DNA of 64,000 bases from Blakeslea trispora (GCA_025331445.1 JAIWNE010000019.1:310001-374000), one strand, 5' to 3'; positions 23,935-35,897 are shown, counted from the stretch's first letter. Notes: generated by a model from the letters alone, not told the origin. Made by a program: numbers and translations.

Positions 23935-25562
23935 CGATTTCTCTATATTGGATCAAACCAACGTCACAGTTATTTTTTTTTGTTTCTTATAAATGTGTTT
24001 CTCAAATCATCTTTTCCTCTCCCTTTCTCTTCTCTGGTTATTCTTTATACTTTCTAGCCAATCACATGAAGATGGAATGTGATTGGCTAGAATTTGTGTA
24101 TCATTTTCTTAGATAGAATACAGTCAAAGCAAACAAAAAAAGGAGACAAAAAAAAAAAGAGAGGGTATATGCCAAACAGAGAGTTATCTGAAGCCAGTTT
24201 TCAGACAACTTTCTTGGTATATTTCTTTTTCCTCTCTCTTCTTCTTCTTTTTTTTTCTTTTTTGTTTGCTTTTCTTTTTTTTTTCTGGCTGCTTTCTTGT
24301 TTTTTGACTCTTTTTTTTTTGTAAGAAAAAAAAAGTGGTGGCATAAAAAAAAAGTTCAAATGAAATAGATTAGGTAGGGCTCTCTCCTTTTTTTTACAAC
24401 ATTTTGTTGTCAAAGAAACAAACAAAAATTCGGAAAAGAGAGAGAGAAGAGAAAGAAAGAAAAAAGGGATTTGTTTAAACTGCATTTTCTTGCTTCTAAT
24501 GTTTATGTCTCCCCAAGTGGGTGAAGCAAAGATTAATAAAATATAAAAGCTTACCAATGGCACCCGACATAATAACTTCTTTAGGTGAAAATATAAAGGT
24601 AGATTAAAAGAAAAAGAAGGGAAAGTGTTTCGATGACTAAAAAAAACGAGAAAGAAGGATCTGTCTTTACTCACAGACTGGGATGCACACAAGAAAAAAA
24701 AAAGAAGAAAAGAAAGATAAATACAAAGAAGAAAAAAATTTACCAATTTAACTTAACCACAAAATAAAAAAGCTCTCAAGGCAGTGACGTTACCTGTGAC
24801 TTCAAATTGAAATACGACTGTGTGTGTGTGTGTTACTACAATGGACTTTATATGCCTTTGCTTACCCAAATAATACAAACTAATCCTCCAAGAAAGCCAA
24901 TTGCCTTTAAGGAACTTTCTTCTTTGAGCCTATAGTAATATACATGTCAGCTATATCAAGTGAATTACCATTCAGCTAAATAGACTTTGGTATATGTAGC
25001 CATATCTATCTTGAACTGGTTATATGTTGGATAATGCTAGTCTTACTCATGCAAAGTGTTACTTTGATATCTGACACAACACACACACACACACAGAAAG
25101 AAGGGTTGTCCTTCTTTTGAGGACTTTATGCTGTTGGCCAAATTCAGGTCTTAAAGATAGCTTACTATGTAAAAGTGCACATGTATCATCAACAATTGCC
25201 TCAATGTGATACATGTTAACCGAGACCCTATGGCATCACATCTGTTATTTTGTGTAGGGTCAGTTCCTGAAAGCACACTCTCTCTCTTTAGTGCGACGCT
25301 GGTATTAAAAAAGAGCCCAAACTTAATAGAGTTAATTAGCGACTATTTAAACGGAAAATTTCAAATATTTTTTTTAAACTGCAAAGTCAAAGATTTCTAA
25401 ATAAAGGTGAATTCACCAGCAAAATTATTATAGGGATGATAGAAACGATTGGTCTGATCTAGGCCAGCAGAAACAGTTCATTCTTGTGTTTAAATTAGCT
25501 GTACACCTATTTCTTTCTTATTTTCTCTTTCTTTTACTTTTCTTTTTCAATTATCTTGACGA
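23935..25562. other. Divergent promoter region rich in homopolymers
   Basis: Lies between the PNUTS-like gene and the LEA2-like gene, which point away from each other. It is dominated by poly-T, poly-A and GA tracts that create a spurious Lys/Phe-rich open frame at 24201-24746. It also holds (GT)n at 24822-24833 and (AC)n near 25079-25096. A tiny ATG exon with a GTAAGC donor at 24570-24555 (-) may be an alternative first exon of the PNUTS-like gene. Confidence 0.45.
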
Positions 25563-26566
25563 ATGTCAAACTATTACCAAAATGGCTATGATCAACATAA
25601 CGCATATGCTATGCAAGAATACCCATCCTACCATGCTCAACCTCAACCCTTAATGTATGAGGAATACAACACCTCGGAAAAGTTCTCCAGAGCAAACAAT
25701 CGACCAAGATCATGTTGTGATAGAGTGTGTTGTGGTTGTTGTGTTTGTTGTCCACTTTGGTGTCGATCCATCTTTTGTATCATATTTCTCTTGTTGATCG
25801 GCATAGCGATTGCTATAGGTGTATTGGCATCCATGTTCAAGTCACCCTCTGTAGATTTCACAGGCATCCAGGGCCAACCGGCGTTCGGTTTAAGTGGAAC
25901 AACAGCCAATTTAAATATCTCTTTAGGTTTCACAATCAATAATCCTAACATTGAAAGTGTCACATTCAAAACGGTTACAGCTACGGTAATTTTAATGGGC
26001 TTTTTTTTTTTTTTTTTTGTTAGTTCTGAGTTATTGATTGATTATTTTAGGCAAACTATCATAATGACAATACACAATTAGGTACAGGCACCCTCCATGA
26101 TCTTCATATCGGCTCCAATTCTGTCACCAATATCACTTTCCCTTTCAATATCGCACTCGATGTGCTATCAGAACAAACAAAGGGTGTAGTCAATAAACTC
26201 ATGTCAGACTGTGGTCTTACAGGAGGGAATGGTCAGGATATACAGTTGGACTATAAGATAGTGGCCACAGTGAGCATTATCGGAATACCCATCAGTGTAC
26301 CTTATTCTAGTTCTGCTTCATTCAAGTGCCCTATTGATGTAAGGACTCAATAGCGATTATCATTAAATGATCTTACTCACGTCATTCTAATTTAGCCGAG
26401 CCAAACTTCTATCTTGACTACTGTTGCAGGCCTGTTATCGGGTTCATCTAATGGCAATAATAGTAGTAGTATAGCAAATACCATTGCAGGCATATTGTCA
26501 GGTAATGGCATTCCTAGTATACCCAGCGGCCTACCTATTCCCTCTGGCATGTCACTTCCTTTCTAG
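25563..26566 (+). CDS. Membrane-anchored LEA2/NDR1-HIN1-like protein
   Basis: Three exons (25563-25985, 26051-26338, 26396-26566), 293 aa. The N-terminal ~50 residues are Tyr/Gln/Asn-rich. A cysteine cluster (CCDRVCCGCCVCCPLWC) then abuts a single transmembrane helix (FCIIFLLLIGIAIAIGVLA), and the cluster may be palmitoylated. The following ~150 residues have the look of an LEA type-2 beta-sandwich (NLNISLGFTINNPN, KVVATVSIIGIPISVP-like strands). The C-terminus is a Ser/Gly/Asn/Ile-rich repeat region (two AGILSG/AGLLSG units). In fungi such proteins are usually described as plasma-membrane or vacuolar proteins of unknown function; topology and family are inferences from pattern. Confidence 0.75.
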
Positions 26567-26696
26567 GCTGTCTTTTTTTCTTTTCTTTTCTTACTTATTC
26601 TCTCATGATCGTTATTGTAAATACTATTCATCTTTTAAGCATAGTGACTTATTTTCCTACTTATTTTTTCTTTTTTTTTTTTTGGAGACAAATAAA

Positions 26697-27470
26697 ATGA
26701 CGCGCTTGTTTCATTTAACAAAACCTTTTATTTATCCACTTACTCAACGACGCACCATGTCTTTGGCAACTCACAATCACCTCAAAGATGACTGCATCTT
26801 TTGCAAGATCATCAGGTAGGAGAAAAAAAAAAGAAAGAAAGAAAGAAATACCGGTCTAAAATAAACGATAGAAAAGAAATTCCCTCCTTCAAGTTAATAG
26901 AGACCGAGAAGAGGTAAGCCTAAAAGAAGACTGGGGTGTATTTAAGCTCATGTCTATTCGAAAAAAGTTATTCATTTATGGATATCGAGCCTTTAAGTGA
27001 AGGTCATTCTGTAAGTTTCAATGGATATTCGCGTTTACGAAATGCGTATTGACATTTTCTTGTTAGTTGATTATTCCAAAATGTGAGTTTACGGACATTA
27101 AAATTGGCATGATAAACTCATTTTAGACGATGTCATTTTTAGATCATGCTGAATTCATGCATCAAGTGCCTGATGATTATCTAACTGACATTTTACCCAT
27201 TGCCAAAAAGATCGCTACTGCTGCTGGCTTGAAGCAATACAATGTTTTGCAGGTAAAAAAGAATTGTGTTGGATCAACATGACATTCAGCCTTCTTACGT
27301 GTCTTTGACAGAACAATGGTCCTCTTGCAAACCAAGCAGTTCCACACGTTCATTTCCATGTCATTCCTAAGCCTGACAAAGAGACAGGTTTGGGTGTCCG
27401 ATGGAACCCTCTTAAAAAGTCGATGGATGAGATCAAGGCCGAGTATGAGCGCATTCAACAAAACATCTGA
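26697..27470 (+). CDS. HIT-family (HINT-type) nucleotide hydrolase
   Basis: Six exons: 26697-26815, 26872-26913, 26968-27010, 27067-27082 (16 nt), 27143-27252 and 27312-27470, 162 aa. The histidine triad HVHFHVIP near the C-terminus and the N-terminal DDCIFCKII define a histidine-triad hydrolase, which cleaves adenosine phosphoramidates or related nucleotides. IIPKYHAEF across the 16-nt exon confirms the splicing. Two in-frame ATGs matter. The first (26697) adds a basic, aliphatic 20-residue leader (MTRLFHLTKPFIYPLTQRRT) that could target mitochondria. The second (26757, MSLATHNHL) would give a cytosolic form. The next gene on the same strand starts only about 100 bp after the stop. Confidence 0.9.
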
Positions 27471-27571
27471 GTCTAAGCCAATCTCTCTTGATTTTCAAAA
27501 CAACATAAAAATAAATGATCCATTTCTTTTCTTTTTCTTTTTTTTTTATCTTCATTGCTTTTTCATATACA

Positions 27572-28273
27572 ATGTCATTATTAAGGAAACAAACCATCTT
27601 CAAGCCATTTGCCCATCAACCCCATCACCTAGCTATCTACAGACAACAAAGACGACCCTTGTCAATCTGGACTGTACCCAAAATCATTCTTGCTACCACA
27701 AGCAAGAGAAACCGCAGTATTATCTTGGGTACACTAGGTGCTGCTACTTACCTAAGCTCTGTTGTTGGACCAGTGGTTTGGGTAGCTGCAGGTGGGGCTG
27801 CATCTCTGTTTTCTTGGAGACTGTTCAAAAAGACACAAAAATGGTGGAACTATCTCTCGCCTATCTTGAACCCTAGTCATTCACAAGAGGAGCCTTCCTT
27901 TTCACAAGCCATTCTATCTCGGATTGGTACTCATCGTGCAGCCGAAGTTGTACGTGTCGAAGCAATCAAGAGCCTTAAACAGTATTTCTCAAATTCATCA
28001 AGAGGGAAAGAATTATTGGAGCAATTTGGATTAGATCATCCAAAGGATCTTGTTTGGGAAGAGATACACAAGTCAGAAACCGAGCGTTTGGATGGCGATC
28101 AACATCGTGTCACATCTCATTTTTGGTTAGAAGATCAAACTTCAAGCGGTCCTCGGGGTGGAAGTTGTGAGGTAACGGCAACTGCCATTGTAAGTGGACA
28201 AGGCAACGTTAAATTAGAACAAGTCAAGCTGAGTTCACCTGGTTGGCATCAAGATGAAATTATAGACTTGTAA
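27572..28273 (+). CDS. Unrecognised protein, possibly mitochondrial
   Basis: A single exon of 233 codons from the ATG at 27572; an in-frame ATG at 27515 lies in a Phe-coding T-tract and is less likely. The N-terminus is basic and free of acidic residues for about 50 residues (MSLLRKQTIFKPFAHQPHHL), as in a mitochondrial presequence. A hydrophobic segment with Gly/Ala follows (GTLGAATYLSSVVGPVVWVAA), then an amphipathic C-terminal half (HRAAEVVRVEAIKSLKQYF). The protein ends in a beta-rich, possibly lipid- or cargo-binding-like stretch. The layout resembles small fungal mitochondrial membrane proteins. I do not recognise a named family. It follows the HIT gene after about 100 bp. Confidence 0.6.
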   Translation: MSLLRKQTIFKPFAHQPHHLAIYRQQRRPLSIWTVPKIILATTSKRNRSIILGTLGAATYLSSVVGPVVWVAAGGAASLFSWRLFKKTQKWWNYLSPILNPSHSQEEPSFSQAILSRIGTHRAAEVVRVEAIKSLKQYFSNSSRGKELLEQFGLDHPKDLVWEEIHKSETERLDGDQHRVTSHFWLEDQTSSGPRGGSCEVTATAIVSGQGNVKLEQVKLSSPGWHQDEIIDL

Positions 28274-28396
28274 ACTCCAAACTAGATTTCATGTTATTTA
28301 TTTTAAATGTTAATAAAGAAGTATCTTAAAAGCTAAATGATGATGTTTATCACTTTTAAGAAATAGTGTTTGAATAAAATGTACATGATTCTTTAT

Positions 28397-30559
28397 TTAA
28401 AGCTTAGTAGAACAACAATTGGATGATGCTACTTTGTCTTTTGCATTCACAGATTGATTGATCTTCTTGTTTGTAGGAGGTACATCTAGCGCTGGATTGG
28501 CCAAGAAAAAGTTGTATGGTTTCATTGTAAATCCACAGTACTCAACAGGCATGATAGGGAAATCTTCCACTCGAGGTAAATGTGTTATGCCAAAGGTATA
28601 CCATAGGACAATATCTGTTTGTTCGATATTCTTCAATTCGCGATTTGCCCAGACCTCAACTGTATCATCACCACTAGATTGGTTGCAATAGAACCCACCA
28701 GCAAACATTTGATCTTCATCATAAGGAGTGACCCACAACGTCTTTTTGGCGAAACCAGCGCGTTCGGCAACGAGTGAATCGTGTTGAGCATAAAGAGGTG
28801 CAGTATGACCAGAGGTGATTTTCCAACCAACAGGAGTGTTGCTGTAAGGGTGAATGCGGTCTTGGTTGATGATTTTGAAGAATCGAGATGTTTCCCAACT
28901 ATCAATCTGTTGGCCTTCTTTTGTGTTCTTTAGTGTGGTATATTCGGTAGTAAATCCATTACCAAATGGGTTAAGAGGATGGCCAGTAGGATAGGGCAGT
29001 GAGTAGGTATCTACTTTCTGAACAGAATTAGTGATGCCATCAATCATAGGGTCAATTCTCATGGTGAAGAAATGCTGATGGTATTGTGCATTGATCTGTG
29101 GTGCCACAATTGTACCCATACCAGCAGGTGATTCATCTTTGGCCAAGACATGTGTATTTAGTTCTCCAGTGGCCTTGACTTCATATTCAAATGTACCATC
29201 TTGATAGAAATAATAATAAAGACCATAGTCATAATTGGCCACTAGAAGCTTTGTAAATAAACGATCACTCGGGTAGTTTTTCTATAGTTGACTTACCTGT
29301 CACAAACTGAGAAATCACCAATCTTCTAGAACGGATGGTATGAGCTCTTCCATTACGGTAATCTGTATGCTTCATCAGCACGCCATAGTCTTCTTCATGC
29401 ATACATATGGCATTTGGTATCTCAATAGGTTTACCAGCATGGTCATTAAAGACTGCATCGAAATAGTAAATGGAACCCAGACAGTCGCAACCGAGTGTGA
29501 GACTGTTAGTACAAAGTCCCATACCGTATTCTCCAACATCAAAGGCATGTTTGCGATGATGAGGAATGTTTGTTTCGGCATAAGGCACAACCATTTCTGA
29601 AAGTGAGATACGATAGAAGAGGGGGCGCTTCTCAGGTCCATCTTGATAGCTGACATTGTGAATGACAAGGCCCTCACGATAGTTCATTGAGATACGCATA
29701 TTCCATTTTTGCCAATCAATTTCATTGCCCTTGACTGTAAAAGAAACGCCTTGTGGTTGTTGTATGATGAGAGGCTTGACATCTTTACGATAATTGTCTT
29801 CACCTATAAACTCTGGCAAGAAATTGTGTTTTTCAAGAGGAATCGTTGGCCGAGTAAATCTGGAACTTCTAGGCTTGATTCTTTCGATTGAAATGACTTC
29901 CATACGACCCAGATCTACAAGAAGATGATGAGCAAACAAGTAGTAACTGTTTTCCTTATTCTCTTACCGACAATTGGAATAAAATCAAGAGGATGAGCAT
30001 ATTGATTGTCTTCTTGACAAGTACGATAATACATGAGTGCTTGCATCAAACGCTTCTCTCGGCCAGGGTGTGATACGTGGCGAGCAATGGCCCAAGGATC
30101 CGAAAATACATTGGATATATCATGAATACCTAGTTCAAGACACTCTTGACGCACCAGTTCACTCTTGAGAACTAACTCTTCTACCTCAAACATCTCGTCC
30201 ATAGTCAGCATGGGTTGCACATTAGGAATGTATTTCCAAGACTTGAGCTTTCCGATTGACAGAGAGACAATGCCTTCATAACATTTCATCGTACGTTTTT
30301 CCAAGGCAATCACAAGTGCTTCCCGCTCAATCTGAGTTACGCGAGGCCTAGAGGTGTCCCAGCCAAGATAAGATAGCATAAGTGATTTCTTTGGTTCTTT
30401 CAAGGCAATTGTGTTGAATACAAAGTCAATGTCTGGCTTGGCTTGACGAGTAATAGTTGCGACTCGAGCAATTTCATTTGAGCTGAGTTGATCCAAAGGA
30501 TGGATTTGATGAGTCAACTGAATGTTGTTGACTGTTTTTGGTTCTTTAGTAGTAGACAT
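28397..30559 (-). CDS. Copper amine oxidase
   Basis: Three exons (30559-29968, 29914-29297, 29241-28397), 684 aa, the usual length for fungal peroxisomal amine oxidases. The enzyme oxidises primary amines to aldehydes with release of ammonia and H2O2. The TPQ cofactor precursor is Tyr407 in VANYDYG, encoded right at the start of exon 3. The catalytic base Asp lies in YFDAVFNDHAGKP. Copper-ligand histidines are in QYHQHFF and in GITHLPRVEDFP. There is no signal peptide. The C-terminus reads CCSTKL: the last three residues resemble, but do not exactly match, a canonical peroxisomal PTS1 (SKL), so peroxisomal import is plausible but unproven. It is convergent with the preceding plus-strand gene, with about 120 bp between stops. 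Confidence 0.95.
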
Positions 30560-31949
30560 GATGTTTTTTGAAATAGGAATGATGATAAAAAAACAGTAAT
30601 AGAAGAGAAAGATACGAAACACAGATGTTATATAGTTGATTTGTATGTAGAATCTAGTTACTAATCAAGACCAATAAAATTAGTTAAACAACTTGGGGGT
30701 GGAAAAAAGACACCGATAAGCAACAATTTGATGATACTACCCTCAGACCAGTAACATGTAGACCACACTCTATTTTTAACAGTAAGATTGAAATGACCAC
30801 AAATGAAACGGATAGATGACTGAAAAGATGCTCTAAATATGAATGGCAGCAAACAAGGACAGTAAAAAAAAAGCCTCCTTTGATAGATACATCTTTAACC
30901 GCAACACCTTCCGGAAAGCTTATATGCCTCTTCCTGTTTGCATAATATAAAGTCGAGTGAGGTTAGTATGAATAAAATTTAATGTTGTAATGGAGCTTCC
31001 CAGGACTGGTTTTGACAAATCATCGCCGTGTTTATGACAAAAGTTTATCGTGCGAACAAATGTCCGTATTTAGTCAATGTGTGTCACATTTCTTGTACGT
31101 AATAAGACATGTCATATGATCTACATTGTAGCATATACTCAAACCTATGAAGTCTCTGATGCGCTTTAGAGACACTCAAGAGTAACTGTGAGATACAGTT
31201 TATTAAAGAAGAATGCTGTTCATACTGTAGTGCCATTTATATCAGCTTGAGCTAGTCAGATCCAGAAACACTCGCGTCAACTGAAAGCAAAGAAAAACCT
31301 GATGAGGTGAAATGTATACAGTAGTTGCTCGATTTAAGCATACAAGGTTGCAATCCTTATGAAAAGTCAAGATTTGGCTTTCGTTATTTAAAAGAAAAAC
31401 GGATATTGTTGGGATAAACAAGATGATATACAGATTTTATTTACATAATAGCAAAAGATGCAGAGAATTCAAAAAAAAATAGCAATATTTTTTGACAGAC
31501 TCATTCTTCAATCTGATCTCCTAAAAAATAAGGATCTTTGAGGCAGAGGCAGTGGACATATCTGAAATGTTCAAAGAGAGTGCACTACCAACATCCAGTT
31601 CAAATATTGCTTCATTAATACTTCTTGTTTGTTCATCAAGAAACGACTAGTTTGAGATAGAAAAATAAGATAAATGCACTAACTACTGATAGACAGTGTT
31701 GGCTTCAAAGTGTTGGGATGATCAACATGAAGAGGAATTGCCAACCTTGCCACTGGCTTGACAACAAACACATTTTCTTGGGTCTTCATCATAGAGATAT
31801 TTTCAAAATGTTTCGCCCTGAAGCGGCTTTCATTTCCTCAAGTTGTAATGATTAGAAATTTATGAAAGTAGTACCATTCACTCAGAAAAAAAGTTGCCAC
31901 TTCGTTTAATGTAGGCTTTGTTAAAATCGAACAACTTTAGCTCAAGCTA
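30560..31949. other. Amine-oxidase promoter and non-coding stretch
   Basis: The first part upstream of 30559 holds a TATA-like tatatagt near 30627 (+ strand) and must contain the amine-oxidase promoter. The remainder, up to the transposase remnant, shows no open frame with recognisable motifs and no terminal repeat that I could pair with the other side of the transposase. Confidence 0.4.
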
Positions 31950-33158
31950 TTATAAAAACATGTTTTTCAAAAATATTGATGATTTATAAACAAATTTAAA
32001 CTCAGGAAGAAGCCATTTCAGCATCATCCTTTTTTCTTCTTCTGGCTCAATTGTGAGATTGTTTCTCAAAAACTCGTCTTTGTACTCCTTTGCCTTGTTG
32101 ACGCAATCTTTCCAAAGCGAAAGAAGACTTTCTTCTGGTACATTCTTTAGGCTGTTGTCCAGTTTTCCTTCAAGTTTTTTGGCAGTTTCACTTAAATCTG
32201 GATCAAAGCTGATAGGTGTCTTCACTATTGACCATACCTTTTCTATAGGTTGCAGCTCGCAGTGATATGGTGGTGTAATCACCAACTTGTGGTTGTATTA
32301 CCTGGCAATATCATAACAGGCATATACTGGCGTTATATGTAAGCCTTTGACCATTGCCAAAAGAGCTGCTTTGGTCATTTTCGGAATAGCACCCTCCTCA
32401 TCCACCTCTAAATACCCTTTGTTTAGGAGCCACTGCTGTATAGTTTCCTTTCTATCTGCTGAGGTGAACACAGGGTTGATTCGACGCTTGTGGTAGGATG
32501 CACCATCCATATGGATTATACAGCTACCATACTCAACAAGCGATTGGCACAATCTCTCAAACAGCTGCTCAAACTTCTCAGATGTGAAGTGTCCATGGTA
32601 ATCTGGGTTCACATCCTTAACCCCATTGACTGGCCATACTGTTACACTGTCTTCGATAACTTTGGCCTTGCATCTTTTGACTCTTTTGAACACAATGAAG
32701 GCAGCAAAGATCACCATCATTGGCTTTCGTCCAACCTCATTTACAATGCCATCGACAGTAGTCCGAGTCTTTTGGGCATGATGATCCAAGTGACAATAGG
32801 ACTCATCAAGGAATACTTCTGGCATAATTGGTTGACAGTTACCATTCAAGTTCTGAAGTCTTTGATCGACATACACATAACGGTAACTGATATTTTGTGG
32901 AGCATCATGGTTTATGTTTCTTCTTTTACCTTTCTTATATCTCAAGCTTAGAGTATGAAGATCTCTCAGAAGAACTTGACGAGACACATCAATCTGATAA
33001 GAGTCTTTCAACGCTTTTGCTGTAAATTTTACAGTGTTTGGATATCCAATCTGATTGTTTTCTTCGATAATATCTTGAACGGCAGAACTATATTCCGACG
33101 TAAGTTGACGACAAGGACGACCCATGGTCTTCTTTTTCGGAAGGTTCCGACTTGCCAT
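31950..33158 (-). pseudogene. Decayed DDE transposase (Tc1/mariner/IS630-like)
   Basis: Read on the minus strand from ATG 33158 (MASRNLPKKKTMGRPCRQL) to 31950 this is one frame of about 402 codons interrupted by a TAA at 32300-32298. A small N-terminal helix-turn-helix region is followed by the three catalytic acidic blocks of the DDE_3 fold: VFLDESYCHLDHHA (first Asp), IIHMDGASYHKRR (second Asp) and, after the stop, TPPYHCELQPIEKVWSIVK (final Glu). Because the stop falls between the second Asp and the final Glu, the product as read would be inactive unless the stop is read through. No terminal inverted repeats or TA duplication were found at the borders. The frame stays open upstream to 33203 without an ATG. 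Confidence 0.85.
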
Positions 33159-33249
33159 TGAATTGAGCAATTGCTTTTTTTGTCGCGTGCGTTGTGATCC
33201 CAAGAAGCTTGCAAAAAAAGAACTCGGTGGTCCAGATTTCTAGACTTAC

Positions 33250-33583
33250 GATCTGAGAGTTTCTTGTTGACGATTACATCGTACATGCGACTCAAAAGAA
33301 CATAAGTTTCATCAGTGAATTCACGGGAATCTAAGATGATGTCTGGAAGAAACATTTTGTGATTATTTTGCTTGTAATAAGATGAAAGAGAAAGAAGAGC
33401 GCAATTCAACCATGGTATTTTAAGCATTTCAATATTTGTTGAATCAGACAACACTTCAAGAAGAGAAGCGAATCTTTGGTAAATGGTCAGCTCTGATTCA
33501 TCTCTGGTTGATGACCAGCACGCGGAATTCCCAGTACTATCAAAGGTAGATACTGCATTTTTAGACATACATGTGGGACTTTC
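33250..33583 (-). CDS. Orphan exon(s) of an unrecognised gene beside the transposase
   Basis: An open stretch with ATG at 33568 that is joined upstream by good splice motifs. A CTGTAG acceptor ends at 33584, a 17-nt exon lies at 33652-33636 with a GTAAGT donor, and a further donor sits at 33723. Downstream, a strong GTAAGT donor sits at 33249 just before the transposase frame. The product (for example YQRFASLLEVLSDSTNIEML, FTDETYVLLSRMYDVIV) is helical and unrecognised. A likely reading is a host gene whose 3' exons were displaced or interrupted by the transposon; alternatively these are 5' exons of the element itself. Evidence is splice motifs and open frame only. Confidence 0.3.
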
Positions 33584-33736
33584 CTACAGGTGTACCGCTG
33601 GGGCGTGCTGTCTTTTCACAGTCTTACTAACTTACCTCCAATACAGAAAAGCCTAACGCGTAAACATCGATTTAGTCTTTCTGGTTCTTAGATATCTTTT
33701 TAGCTCTTGAATGGATGACTTACCGCGTCTTTAAGA

Positions 33737-34707
33737 AAAGAGCAAATAAAAAAAAGAGCCTGTTCATTTTGATCAGTACAGATACGCGACAACAATCATG
33801 ATTAGATACATGCCTTTTTTTTCCAAACAGTTTTGCTTTTGCATCTCATTTAGACAACAAGAAGCGTTTATTAAAGTAATCTAATCAAACATTAGCAAAC
33901 ATCTCATAGTTTATTAAATAGCTTTGTTACCTTTGCGAATATAGTTTCATTTTTATAATAATCAGAGAAAAGAAAAAGAGGGAAAAAGTACTTTTTTCTT
34001 TTCTTTTGTTTATATAAACTAAATTGACCACATTACTGATCAATTGTCCTCATTGGTTGATATATTGATTGCTTGTTTGTTCTTTGTGAAGACTAGTCTG
34101 GGGCCCTGTCCTATATAACAGACACCCTGGTTCTTTGTTTGATGATGCAAAAAGGCCAAATCCTCATTCTTAGCAGGCAAAGATTGAAATTGATTGTTAA
34201 CAACGGTTACTGTTTATTATTCTGCAGTAAAAGAGAGAACATGATAGTGGATGGATATTCTTATACCAGCAAAAACATGCAAGTTAATCATGTCACACAA
34301 ACACCTAGTTAACCTCCATATGTAAATGCGTTTGTCTCCATAGTTGGTGTGTTTATGTAACTCATGTTGTTGGTTATTCTCATTGTAGAGAAAGTATCTG
34401 TTTTGGTATTACATAAGTAAACAATGCTAAGACTTACTTTATGCCAATGAATCTCATTGGCTCAATGTCCCTGAGTCTGCCCAAACTACTTTATGTACTT
34501 TCAGTGTGTGATAAAGTTCATTGTATCAGCTATTTATGCTTGTGGCCGGTCGCCGTAAAGACCTAGAAGGTGAAGTCTGTGCCTATCAACTTAATTCTGG
34601 TCTTGGTCTATTAATCAAACTGGGTTTGCTTCTCCTCTTTAAAAACCGCCCTTTGGCGTCAAAACAACTTTAATTTTCTTTTTCTTTTTTTCTCTTTTTC
34701 GTTCATC
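33737..34707. promoter_or_regulatory. Upstream region of the SDR gene
   Basis: AT-rich spacer between the orphan exons and the SDR gene. A TATA-like ctatataacag lies near 34111. A pyrimidine-rich leader (about 34672-34700) directly precedes the ATG. No other feature recognised. Confidence 0.4.
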
Positions 34708-35897
34708 ATGTTTTTCATTACTTCATGTAAGATCCCGGTTCAACAATACCACAAGATGACCTTTCCCCCTTTTTCTGACAACATACTGTAGTTTTCTATT
34801 GGGTTGGTGTGCTTACAATCGTACCTTACCTTCTCTTGGTTGCTTATGGTGCCTATGGCTGCCCTGAACAAAACTTAAAGAGCAAATATAACGCTAAATG
34901 GTAAATATATCCATTGTGTTTTATCGCTTGATTTAACTATATAGATATGTTATTAGGGCACTTGTCACAGGTGGTTCTTCTGGTATTGGTGCTGCCATTG
35001 TTCGTAAATTTGCTAGTCAAGGTTTAAATGTGGTAGTAGTTGCCTTGGATGATACTGTTCTTGCCGCCTTCAAGGAAACCATTGTCACTGAATACCCTCA
35101 CGTTGAATTCCGATTTGTAGGCTGTGATCTTTCAAATGCTAATGGCAACTATTTGGAAAGCATCAAACAAGTAACAAATGACATTGATGTTCAAATCTTG
35201 TGCAACAATGCTGGTTTCATTACTACAGGTGGTTTTGCTGATATACCTGTCGAACGTGAGATGGCCAATTTCCATACCAATGTTACCTCTGGCTTAACCT
35301 TGACTCATTATTTCGCGGATCAAATGCTCAATAAGGGTTTGAGAGGCTTGATTACCTTTACTTCTTCTAGTGCTGCCTTTATTCCTAACCCCATGTCTGC
35401 ATTATATGGTAATTTTTTATTGTTATTGACGGTTTAGACACTCTATCTCTAATTTCTCATTTTGATAGCCTCTACCAAGATCTTTTTGACTACTTTTGCT
35501 GCTTCTATTGCTGCAGAGTTGGCTGAAGCCAAGATTGATGTATTGGCCATTGTAAGTAAATCATTGGAGAATACTTATATGAAACTAACAAAGGCAACGA
35601 TAGCACCCTTCTCCTATCAACTCCAACTTTTATAACAATGCTGGTAAGATGTCTGCTCTTTTGTCTGCTCAAAAGCTTTCATCTCCTCCCTCTATCATTG
35701 CTGAAACAATCTGTCGTAATGCTGGTAAGGTTGTGATTGCCGATCAAGGACCTATTACTGTCATCATGAAGGTGGTGACTACCAAATTGTTGGATTGGAA
35801 TGTCTTTACTGAAATAATGAAGGTTGGTCTTCGTTTTAGTGGTGATTATAAGGCTATGAAGGTGGTTCGTTCAGTTCAAGCCAAAAAAGAAAATTAA
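34708..35897 (+). CDS. Membrane-anchored short-chain dehydrogenase/reductase
   Basis: Five exons (34708-34726, 34792-34900, 34957-35408, 35469-35551, 35604-35897), 318 aa. An N-terminal membrane helix (FYWVGVLTIVPYLLLVAYGAY) would anchor it, probably in the ER. The Rossmann fold starts with WALVTGGSSGIGAA (TGxxxGxG cofactor motif), followed by LCNNAGF. The catalytic Ser is in FTSSSAAF and the active-site YxxxK is YASTK, split across an intron. All residues needed for NAD(P)H-dependent reduction or oxidation are present. Organisation is like 17-beta-HSD type 12 / 3-ketoacyl-CoA reductases and related retinol dehydrogenases, but the substrate cannot be read. It converges on the Mps1 gene with an 85-bp gap. 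Confidence 0.92.

Noticed and set aside
24201..24746. Long open frame of 181 codons on the minus strand
   Set aside because: Its sequence is almost all Phe, Leu, Lys and Arg from poly-T/poly-A and GA tracts; no start context, splice sites or domain.
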